Source: CAZWRV01 sp964636325 (lineage in GTDB: Bacteria; Verrucomicrobiota; Lentisphaeria; Victivallales; GWF2-50-93). From it: a stretch of DNA of 27,016 nt. Positions 14,873-21,479 of this stretch are shown in pieces. How positions within the stretch are numbered: position 1 is the first letter of the stretch; every line of letters begins with the position of its first letter. The notes below the pieces were generated by a model, which saw nothing but the letters and a program-made list of their open reading frames with translations, did no database searches and was not told where the DNA came from. Position numbers and translations under genes: made by a program. The stretch lies in the NCBI GenBank assembly GCA_964636325.1, contig CAZWRV010000089.1, forward strand, positions 1 to 27,016, read 5' to 3'.

Positions 14873-16943
14873 CAATGGAATTATCGCTGTGGAGTTCGAC
14901 GAGCGCACAGGCAGCCTCGTTCAGCTCCTTGAACTGAAGGACGGATTCAAGCATCTCGCCGATCCGGAGGGCGGAAGATTGTTCCGGGTTGTCGTCCCTG
15001 ACGACGGACGCTGGCTGGACCGCCATTGCGAGAGCCATCTGAGCGGAAGGCCCAGCATGTGCCTCGATGGCGACAAGGCGATCATCCATTATCCGGATCT
15101 GCGCGTCGCACGGACGGATGAAAAGTCTGCCATATCCGCAACAGTCACCGTGAGCCTTCCGCAAGGCGCGGAAGAGGCTCTCTTTACGATTGAGATAAGG
15201 AACGGCGGGCCTCACATGATCCACGAAGTCTGGTTCCCGCGCGTCGGGGGCTGGCGCGGCTATGCCGGGCCGGGAAAGGACACTATCTTGCGCGGCGACC
15301 TTTGGAACACGGATCCGCACAGTTTCAGAAAAACAGTCCGCCCGAACGGATATACCCTTGCCGACCACCATCGCCGCGAATATGCCAGCTTCGCCTTCGG
15401 GATGCCTTTCCCTTTCCTCGACATCTCCGGCGGCAGACATGGGATGTCATACATTCATTATCCTGCGAAAATCCGCGCTGGCGGAGCTCTGCTAGAGGAT
15501 CTCAGCGAGATGCGCGGCGAGCACCGTCCGGCCTGGAGCTGGGTGCACCAGCCCTTCATCAGGCCGGGGGAGTCTTGGACGAGCGATCCTGTCGGAATCG
15601 CTCCGCATAAGGGTGACTGGCATGCGACCGCGGATCGGATGCGTGCGTGGCTGGGGACATGGTGGACGCCTCCGGAATATTCGTCCCGGCTGCGCGAAAG
15701 CATCGGCTACTTCAACCTCTATGCCCGGGACTTCATGGGGCTTGAAATAACGCCGTTGAAACAGCTCGTCAAGGTTGCCAAGGAGCTTAAGAAGCACGGG
15801 ATCAATGACTTCTGCGTCTGGGATATGGCAATGGCGATCTATCTGCGGCCGGACACCGGCGATTTCCTCATGGACGATCCGAACCGGCTTGATGAGTTCC
15901 GGCGGGCCCTTCGTGAAATCCGCAGGATGGGGATCCAGGTCAGCACGCTTGTCAACTACCGGCTCACCACCGCCAAGAACCGTTCGTGGAAGACGCGCGG
16001 CGAACGGCAGGTGATGCGAAGCCTCTACGGCGCGCCCAGATACGAGCACTGGTCGAAATGCCGCGGGGCCTTCGGCGACTTTCTCCAGACGCACCTGGAC
16101 GAGGGCGGCGCCAGCCTCTGCCAGAACCATCCCGCCTTCCAGCGCTGGGCGGTGGCTCTCACTGGCCGCATGCTTGACTTCGGCTTCTCCTCGGTGTTCA
16201 TAGACCAGCCGTTCGAGACGAGCGTCTGCTTCGCGCAAGACCACGGCCACTCCGTTCCGGCGCACGGCCATGAAGGTGTCGGCGAATGGGTGCCGAAGGC
16301 CGTGGCGGAAATCCGGCGCCGTGATCCCGAGGGTTATGCCATCGGCGAAAACGCCGACATCTGGACGAGCAGGCATATCCAGCTCTGGTGGGACTGGCAG
16401 TGGGCGGGCAAGCGCGCCGACGTCTTCCGCTATATCCTGCCAGACTCGCTCCAGTCATGGATCATCGACGCGCATGAGCACCAGCACGAGATAGGCAAGG
16501 CTTTCGCCCTCGGATTCCTGCTGTCGCTCAACGTGCGCGGGCTTGAAAGGCCGATCTCGGCCATGCCGGAATTCGCGGCCCGCATCAGGCGTCTCGCCGC
16601 GCTCCGCAGAAAGACCGCGGCGTTCACGGTCCACGGCCGGTTCCTGGGCGATAACTCCTTGAAAATCAAGACAAAGGCCAAGCTTGCGGCCTGCGTGTTC
16701 GATGCGGGCGACAAGCTTGGAATAATCCTCGGAGAGTGCGCCGACGGAAAGAAGGGCGGCGGCAAGGTGGACATGTCGGTCGATTTGTCGGCGCTCGGCC
16801 GGAGAACTCCCGCAAAGCTGCTCATGCACCGCGAGGACGGCTCGGTTTCAATTCTGAAGCCGTCGGTTCGCGGCAGGATACTGGACGTGGCGTTCCGCCT
16901 GCGCCGCTGGGAGTCCGCGGTCATCGAGATTCCATTGAAATAA
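14862..16943 (+). CDS. DUF6259-like TIM-barrel glycoside hydrolase
   Basis: A 693-residue protein from ATG 14862, five bases after GGAGG; the frame's earlier start codons lie inside the preceding gene. Residues about 1-265 look like an N-terminal beta-sandwich of the galactose-mutarotase type (LDNGIIAVEFDERTGSLVQL). About 280-570 form a TIM-barrel: HGINDFCVWDMAMAIY, GIQVSTLVNYR, DFGFSSVFIDQPF and EGYAIGENADIW, where the Asp of VFIDQ and the Glu of GEN are plausible catalytic acids. The last 100 residues are a C-terminal beta-domain. This layout matches DUF6259-type putative glycosidases, which have little biochemistry. It lacks a signal peptide. It ends the MFS operon and probably works with the two Asp-box enzymes. 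Confidence 0.75.
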   Translation: MKLDNGIIAVEFDERTGSLVQLLELKDGFKHLADPEGGRLFRVVVPDDGRWLDRHCESHLSGRPSMCLDGDKAIIHYPDLRVARTDEKSAISATVTVSLPQGAEEALFTIEIRNGGPHMIHEVWFPRVGGWRGYAGPGKDTILRGDLWNTDPHSFRKTVRPNGYTLADHHRREYASFAFGMPFPFLDISGGRHGMSYIHYPAKIRAGGALLEDLSEMRGEHRPAWSWVHQPFIRPGESWTSDPVGIAPHKGDWHATADRMRAWLGTWWTPPEYSSRLRESIGYFNLYARDFMGLEITPLKQLVKVAKELKKHGINDFCVWDMAMAIYLRPDTGDFLMDDPNRLDEFRRALREIRRMGIQVSTLVNYRLTTAKNRSWKTRGERQVMRSLYGAPRYEHWSKCRGAFGDFLQTHLDEGGASLCQNHPAFQRWAVALTGRMLDFGFSSVFIDQPFETSVCFAQDHGHSVPAHGHEGVGEWVPKAVAEIRRRDPEGYAIGENADIWTSRHIQLWWDWQWAGKRADVFRYILPDSLQSWIIDAHEHQHEIGKAFALGFLLSLNVRGLERPISAMPEFAARIRRLAALRRKTAAFTVHGRFLGDNSLKIKTKAKLAACVFDAGDKLGIILGECADGKKGGGKVDMSVDLSALGRRTPAKLLMHREDGSVSILKPSVRGRILDVAFRLRRWESAVIEIPLK

Positions 16944-16946
16944 GGG

Positions 16947-17215
16947 ATTATTGCAATTGGAACGGTCGCTCACAGCGGGTACAAGGATACAAGCATCGTC
17001 GCGGCCGACAGCGGGTCTGGAATATTCGGATACAACAGCGCGCCATGGGGCGCAGGATGATGCTCTTCGTCAACCGGCATTACATGCAGGACTCCTGGCA
17101 CATAGGGCGCCTACTGCTCCGCACGGACGGATTCGCCTCAGTTTCGGCAGCATGGGCCGGGGGCGAAATGCTGACCAAGCCGCTTGTATTCAAAGGCGAC
17201 CGTCTTGGCGGTTCA
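16947..17215 (+). pseudogene. Broken fragment of a sialidase-like protein
   Basis: Just past the DUF6259 stop, in the same frame, the DNA reads GTVAHSGYKDTSIVAADSGS and then GIFGYNSAPWGAG before a stop at 17058. One frame change there continues as MMLFVNRHYMQDSWHIGRLL, then LRTDGFASVSAAWAGGEM and LTKPLVFKGDRL. The latter two phrases match, from family knowledge, the segment before the C-terminal beta-sandwich of sialidase-like proteins (RxDGFxSVxAxxxGGExxTKPxxFxGxxL). The homology then stops abruptly and the convergent flavoprotein gene begins 14 bases later. No start codon with a ribosome site precedes it. I read it as a frameshifted, truncated relic. Confidence 0.6.
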
Positions 17216-17228
17216 CGGTTAGGTTCGG

Positions 17229-19226
17229 TCAGGCGGGCAGATAGATGTCTCCATTGAGATATGACGCCCAGAGGTTCTCGAACCAGGCGTCCTCGCGCGG
17301 AATCTCCCTCCTCGGCACCCACTGGTTGAGCACTTCCCCGTCCGAGGTGGCCATGGTCTCAAGCACCTTGCCGCGGAAGTCCGGGTTCTCCGCGACGAAC
17401 TTCCAGAAGTCGCCGAGCTTCGGATGCGCCGGGCTGCCTTTCTCGTCGAGCACCAGCGCGGAGCCGCGGCTGCCGACTCCGTCGTTTACGGCCGCGGCGA
17501 CGGCCTTAAGGTATACAGCGTGCGCGAAGCAGAGCTGCAGGTTCCTGAGGCATTCGGCGAGTTCGCGGACATTGCTGAATACCAGCCCTTTCTCGTTGAG
17601 GTTCCTCCACTGCCGCCAGGCCTCGGCGACGGCCTCCTTGAGCGCGTCGGCGGAGCGTATGTGGGCGCCCGCCTTGGACATGCGTGCCTGCAGTTCGCCC
17701 CTGGCCGATTCCCATCCTTCGCCTGCGCCGGAGGACCTCTCCATCCAGGAGAATATTTCCATGAGGCTTCCTTTCGCGGCGGTCTCGGCCGCCTTCGCGT
17801 CCAGCGAAGGGGCCATGCAGCGGTTGGATATGTATTCCGCGATCCTGAATCCGGCGACCTGGCCGGAGTTGAGCGCCGAGCCTCCGGGCCTGTAGACGCC
17901 GTGCGAGCCGTTGACCTCTCCGGCGGGAAATAAGCGCTTGATGTTCAATGATTCCCACCACAGGTTCGCGGCCAGACCGCCGTTGTTGTGCTGGGCGCAG
18001 ACCGCGATCTCCAGCGGCTCCTTGGCTATGTCGATCCCGTGGTCCGAGTAGAGAGATATGGCCGCCGGATTCATCTTCCTTAGCCGTTCGATCGGCGTTC
18101 CGAAGACGGCATGGGATTTCTCAAGGTATTCGAACGCCTCCGGGCCGAGGGACTTGAAGTCGAAGCCGGAGCAGTTCGACCGGAAGTCGAGAAAGACCCT
18201 CCTTCCCTTCTGGACCGTCTCTATGTAGACGAGGATGTCGATGAGCGACGAGCCGCCGACGACCTTCCTGGGGTCGAACGGCCACTGGTAGCCCTTGAGG
18301 AATATGGCGGTGTTCATCTCGCCGACGGTCTGGAAGTAGGGCCTGAGAAATTCTTTCGCGTCGGAAATTCCGTCGGACAAGGTGCTTATGAATTTGGGTA
18401 CGACCTGCATGTAGGTGCCGGAGACGTTCCAGCGGAACTTGATGGAGGCCATGCCGTACTGCGATTCGGGGAGGCTCTGGGCCTTCGCTCCCGCGAGCAG
18501 CGCGAGGCCTATGGCTCCCGTGTGCACCTCGGGGTAGACGCTCGTCTTGTAAAGGCCGCCCGGGCCGCCCACGGCGAACACTACGTTCTCGGCTGTGAAG
18601 ACCTCGAAGGCTCCGGCCGGTTCCTTGGACTTGGCGCCGCAGTTGACCGCGACGGCGCCGCATGCGCGTTTATGGCCGCCGTCCTCCACGGTGAGCAGCG
18701 ATACCGCCACTCGGCCTTCGATGACTTCTATCCCGCGTCTGCCTACCTCCTTGATGAGGCACCTGCACATCTCCCTGGACGTGTACGGGCCGACCGAGGT
18801 CGCCCTGCGGAAAGGGTCGTGGTCGGTCTTGTAGCCGATGAACTGGCCGTATCTGTCCCGCGGGAAGTTCACACCGAGGTTGACCAGGTTGTAGAAGGCC
18901 CTCGCGGAATGGCAGGCCTCGGCAAGAGCCAGATCCCCGTGCATGCTCCCGCCGTTGAAAAATGATTCGGCCAGAAGCTCCGGAGAATCCTGCGCCGATC
19001 CATACATCCCCATCTTGTAGTAGGTCTGCTTGTCGCTGCCGGTGTTGATGGAGGTGCCCTTGTCCAGTCCCTCCGTCAGGATCAGGACGTCCTCGACGCC
19101 GCGGGAGTGGAGCTGCACCGCAGCGTTGAGGCCCGCCGCGCCGCTGCCAATAACCAGCGTATGGACGTGGCGCACCGGCACCGAGACGGACTTGCCCTTT
19201 CCAGCCTTGATTTTCAATGCTTTCAT
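17229..19226 (-). CDS. FAD-dependent oxidoreductase, fumarate reductase/succinate dehydrogenase flavoprotein type
   Basis: A 665-residue protein from ATG 19226 (AGGTGG five bases upstream; an upstream GTG at 19235 is less likely). The dinucleotide-binding motif VIGSGAAGLNAA is at residues 25-36, followed by an acidic strand end and the TEGLDKGTSINTGS substrate loop. The FAD-binding C-terminal block FPAGEVNGSHGVYRPGGSAL is near residue 440, and a helical domain fills the last 200 residues, as in fumarate reductase, aspartate oxidase and AprA-like flavoproteins. No iron-sulfur or membrane partner gene is adjacent, so a soluble dehydrogenase for an organic or sugar acid is more likely than a respiratory complex. 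It is 100 bases downstream of an SDR gene on the same strand and probably co-transcribed. Confidence 0.85.
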   Translation of the reverse strand: MKALKIKAGKGKSVSVPVRHVHTLVIGSGAAGLNAAVQLHSRGVEDVLILTEGLDKGTSINTGSDKQTYYKMGMYGSAQDSPELLAESFFNGGSMHGDLALAEACHSARAFYNLVNLGVNFPRDRYGQFIGYKTDHDPFRRATSVGPYTSREMCRCLIKEVGRRGIEVIEGRVAVSLLTVEDGGHKRACGAVAVNCGAKSKEPAGAFEVFTAENVVFAVGGPGGLYKTSVYPEVHTGAIGLALLAGAKAQSLPESQYGMASIKFRWNVSGTYMQVVPKFISTLSDGISDAKEFLRPYFQTVGEMNTAIFLKGYQWPFDPRKVVGGSSLIDILVYIETVQKGRRVFLDFRSNCSGFDFKSLGPEAFEYLEKSHAVFGTPIERLRKMNPAAISLYSDHGIDIAKEPLEIAVCAQHNNGGLAANLWWESLNIKRLFPAGEVNGSHGVYRPGGSALNSGQVAGFRIAEYISNRCMAPSLDAKAAETAAKGSLMEIFSWMERSSGAGEGWESARGELQARMSKAGAHIRSADALKEAVAEAWRQWRNLNEKGLVFSNVRELAECLRNLQLCFAHAVYLKAVAAAVNDGVGSRGSALVLDEKGSPAHPKLGDFWKFVAENPDFRGKVLETMATSDGEVLNQWVPRREIPREDAWFENLWASYLNGDIYLPA

Positions 19227-19254
19227 TTCTTCCACCTTGTATGGTTACCAATAG

Positions 19255-19324
19255 TCCGATTTCACATCAACGGATATTTCCCAGCCCTGCCAGAGCATGC
19301 TGGCACTACGAGCATGAAATCTGA
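19255..19324. repeat. Nested inverted repeat in the SDR-flavoprotein spacer
   Basis: The outer arms TCCGATTTCA (19255-19264) and TGAAATCTGA (19315-19324) match at 9 of 10 positions. Inside, TGCCAG (19288-19293) and CTGGCA (19300-19305) form a perfect 6-bp hairpin. The element fills most of the 100-base gap and could modulate read-through from the SDR gene into the flavoprotein gene. Confidence 0.6.
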
Positions 19325-19326
19325 TC

Positions 19327-20097
19327 CTACAGCCTGCTGACGGAGAAACCGCCGTCCACGTCCACCACCTGGCCCGTCGAATAGGCTATGTCGCCCCTGG
19401 CCATCATGGCCACGGCCTTGGCGATGTCCTCGGGGAGGCCCCAGCGCTTCTGCAGCAGAAGGCCTTCGGCGATGAGCTTGTCGTATTTCTCCTTCACGAC
19501 CGCGGTCATGTCAGTCAGGATGATTCCCGGCCTGATCTCATATACCGGGATGTTGAATTCGGCGAGGCGGACCGCCCAGAGCTTCGTCGCCATGCTGATG
19601 CCCGCCTTCGATATGCAGTATTCTCCGCGGCTCACGGAGGCCACCGCGGCGGAGATAGAGGAGATGTTGACGATGCATCCGGCGTAGCCCGGATCCGCCT
19701 TTCTCTGCTCTATCATCCATCTGGCGGAGGCCTGGGTCAGGAAGTAGGGGCCCTGGAGGTTTATCTTCATCACCCGCTCGTAGCTTTCCTCCGTCGCGTC
19801 GAGGATGTCGGCTCGGACTGCCGGGGCGACTCCGGCGTTGTTGACCAGGACGTTGAGGCGTCCGAACTTCCGCCTTATCCCGTCGAGCATCGCGGCCCTG
19901 TCGGCGGCGCTGCTGATGTCGCACCTGCAGTAAAGGACGTCCGCGCCCGGCTTCCTGAGCTTGTCCATGTTTTCCGAGGCCTTGGCCTCGTCCATCACGT
20001 CCGCCACCGCTATGTCGTAGCCTTCGGCGGCGAGAGCCATTGCGATTCCATGGCCTATACCCCTTGCCGCACCGGTCACCAGGGCAGTCCTCTTCAT
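19327..20097 (-). CDS. Short-chain dehydrogenase/reductase (FabG-like classical SDR)
   Basis: A 256-residue classical SDR. The cofactor motif TGAARGIG is at 8-15, NNAG at 86-89, catalytic Ser in ISS at about 146-147 and YCISK at 160-164; GRLNVLVNNAG and the end VDVDGGFSVSRL are also family-typical. An Asp at the end of the second strand (VADV) favours NAD(H). Many members annotated as 3-ketoacyl-ACP reductases are in fact sugar or polyol dehydrogenases. The flavoprotein, cupin and Gfo/Idh neighbours make a sugar or sugar-acid substrate more likely than a fatty-acyl one here. GGAGG lies six bases before the ATG. The gene is divergent from the XRE-cupin regulator across 110 bases, which probably controls both directions. 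Confidence 0.93.
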   Translation of the reverse strand: MKRTALVTGAARGIGHGIAMALAAEGYDIAVADVMDEAKASENMDKLRKPGADVLYCRCDISSAADRAAMLDGIRRKFGRLNVLVNNAGVAPAVRADILDATEESYERVMKINLQGPYFLTQASARWMIEQRKADPGYAGCIVNISSISAAVASVSRGEYCISKAGISMATKLWAVRLAEFNIPVYEIRPGIILTDMTAVVKEKYDKLIAEGLLLQKRWGLPEDIAKAVAMMARGDIAYSTGQVVDVDGGFSVSRL

Positions 20098-20148
20098 TAT
20101 GAACCTCCATCCTGTTTCGAAGATTGAGAGTTAATTTAAAATATTTCC

Positions 20149-20182
20149 TTGACATGATAAAAAACACGATATTATATTATCG
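20149..20182 (+). promoter_or_regulatory. Promoter and overlapping operator of the XRE-cupin gene
   Basis: TTGACA (20149-20154) is followed after 18 bases by TATATT (20173-20178), or after 17 by TTATAT. The -10 region lies within a near-perfect 16-bp palindrome, CGATA-N6-TATCG (20167-20182). A dimeric repressor bound there would block RNA polymerase. The XRE-cupin protein encoded 25 bases downstream is the obvious candidate, which would make it self-regulated and able to control the divergent SDR-flavoprotein pair. Confidence 0.6.
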
Positions 20183-20207
20183 GAGAAAATAAATTCAATA
20201 GGCGCGA

Positions 20208-20768
20208 ATGAACAAAAGTCGGAAAAAAAGGAGGGCTGCCCCCGAGACGATGTTCGACTTTTCCGTCCTGCGCGAACTTCGCAGGCAGAAGGGCATGAAT
20301 ATCGGGGAGGTTTCGGAGATCTCCGGCGTCTCGCCCGCGGTCATTTCCAAGCTCGAGAGGAACCAGAGTTCGGCGGAGCTTGAGACCCTTTTCAGGATCG
20401 GGCGCGCCTTCGAGATGCATCCGTCGGAGCTGCTGGGAATGGCCGAGTCGAGGTCCGCGCACAAGATAAGCTCATCCTCCCACAGATCCGGCGGCCTCAG
20501 CTTCCGCGAGATCAACTACGGGAACGTCCGCTGCATATACGGCGGCGGCCCGAAAGGCAGCATGACGGCCAAGCCGGAACTGCACAAGGACGACTACGAG
20601 CTCTGCTGGATTCTCCAGGGCAGGGTAGAATGCGCACTGCCGTTCGAAACACACCAGCTCTCGGCCGGCGAGGCGATACAGTTCGACGCCCTCCTCGAGC
20701 ACAGCTACAAGGTCCTCGAAGACTGCACTATGCTGATAGTCCATCTGAAGAAGGGGAAAAGGTTTTGA
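20208..20768 (+). CDS. XRE-family regulator with C-terminal cupin
   Basis: A 186-residue protein. Residues 17-75 are an XRE helix-turn-helix (LRELRRQKGMNIGEVSEIS, then GVSPAVISKLERNQSSAELE). Residues about 95-183 are a single cupin with HKDDYELCWILQGRVE (His126, Glu131) and LSAGEAIQFDALLEHSYKVL. This is the SutR/PuuR-type layout, in which the cupin senses a small ligand and the helix-turn-helix represses local genes. A basic 14-residue tail precedes the helix-turn-helix; a second ATG at 20250 is possible. A promoter and palindromic operator lie just upstream. It is divergent from the SDR gene and followed on the same strand by a cupin and a Gfo/Idh oxidoreductase. Confidence 0.92.
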   Translation: MNKSRKKRRAAPETMFDFSVLRELRRQKGMNIGEVSEISGVSPAVISKLERNQSSAELETLFRIGRAFEMHPSELLGMAESRSAHKISSSSHRSGGLSFREINYGNVRCIYGGGPKGSMTAKPELHKDDYELCWILQGRVECALPFETHQLSAGEAIQFDALLEHSYKVLEDCTMLIVHLKKGKRF

Positions 20769-20773
20769 AAACG

Positions 20774-20801
20774 GATGCCGGATAGCAGATGCCGGATGGC
20801 A
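20774..20801. repeat. Two tandem 14-bp units
   Basis: GATGCCGGATAGCA (20774-20787) is followed directly by GATGCCGGATGGCA (20788-20801), one base different. They begin five bases after the XRE-cupin stop and precede the longer heptamer array. Confidence 0.8.
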
Positions 20802-20830
20802 GAAACCAGACAGCCGCGAGTCACGGAGTC

Positions 20831-20935
20831 ACCAATAACCAATAACCAATAACCAATAACAAATAACCAATAACAAATAACCAATAACAAATAACCAATA
20901 ACAAATAACCAATAACAAATAACCAGTAACCAACA
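20831..20935. repeat. 15-unit heptamer tandem array
   Basis: Four ACCAATA units are followed by alternating ACAAATA and ACCAATA up to 20121 bases past the window's first 800 (that is, to 20921), then two diverged units (ACCAGTA, ACCAACA). The phase is never broken over 105 bases. The array ends 11 bases before the cupin start codon, so it forms most of the 5' untranslated region of that gene. The minus-strand translation (VIGYWLFVIGY...) is an artefact of the repeat and not a protein. Confidence 0.95.
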
Positions 20936-20946
20936 ACGAGGCTCAC

Positions 20947-21381
20947 ATGATAATCGCAGACTTGAAGGAGATCGCTGGCAGGAAGTATCCTGCCGGGAGG
21001 AGGACGCAGAACATAGTCGGGGGGCAGTCGCCTGTGCAGGCGAAGAACTTTTCGATGGGTTTCGTCACGCTTGACGCGGACGGTGGCCAGGTTCCCTGGC
21101 ACAACCAGGAACAGGAGGAGGTCTATTTCATAATAAATGGGATGGTTGAAATGTGTCTGGGGGAGGAGCGAAGGATAATCGAAGGCGGCCAGGCCGTATA
21201 CATACCGAGCGGCGTCTTCCACCAGGTGACGAACATCGGCGACAGTCCGGCTGAGATGATCTACTGCTACGGGCCCGCCGGCGACGTGGCGCACTGGCGC
21301 CAGGAGCTGGAAGGGACTCTGCCGAAGGCCGGAGTCCAGGCGCCGCCGCTTCCGAAGGACGCATTCAAGCAGAAGGCGTGA
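20947..21381 (+). CDS. Single-domain cupin protein
   Basis: A 144-residue cupin. Motif 1 is PWHNQEQEEVYFIINGMVEM, where the usual H-x-H pair is His52 and Gln54, followed by Glu58 and Gly65. Motif 2 is YIPSGVFHQVTN, with His92 and Asn96. Metal could still be bound through His52, Glu58 and His92 with Gln54 as an unusual ligand. Family members include isomerases, dioxygenases and sugar-binding proteins, so the reaction is unknown. GAGG five bases before the ATG supports the start. It lies between the XRE-cupin regulator and the Gfo/Idh gene and is probably part of one operon with them, despite the heptamer array in its leader. Confidence 0.88.
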   Translation: MIIADLKEIAGRKYPAGRRTQNIVGGQSPVQAKNFSMGFVTLDADGGQVPWHNQEQEEVYFIINGMVEMCLGEERRIIEGGQAVYIPSGVFHQVTNIGDSPAEMIYCYGPAGDVAHWRQELEGTLPKAGVQAPPLPKDAFKQKA

Positions 21382-21479
21382 AGAATTGTCCGGGGAATCG
21401 CGACCGCGTTCGATTGCTACCGGCCTCGGACGACTGCGATCGGCATTTAAATTATCAAAAAATAAGGATAAAAAGAAAA

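Noticed and set aside
15492..16376. Minus-strand 294-codon frame
   Set aside because: Antisense to the DUF6259-like gene, with no motif and no ribosome site.
10052..16943. Classical sialic-acid (nan) catabolic locus
   Set aside because: No NanA, NanE or NanK-like gene is present, and the Asp-box proteins lack the canonical FRIP motif.
18111..18965. Plus-strand 284-codon frame
   Set aside because: Antisense to the well-supported flavoprotein gene; it is a GC-rich shadow.
20831..20935. Possible CRISPR array or origin iterons
   Set aside because: Units are 7 bp and contiguous without spacers; no cas or replication-initiator gene is nearby.
20821..21294. Minus-strand frame reading VIGYWLFVIGY repeats
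   Set aside because: It is produced by the heptamer DNA array and the antisense of the cupin gene.
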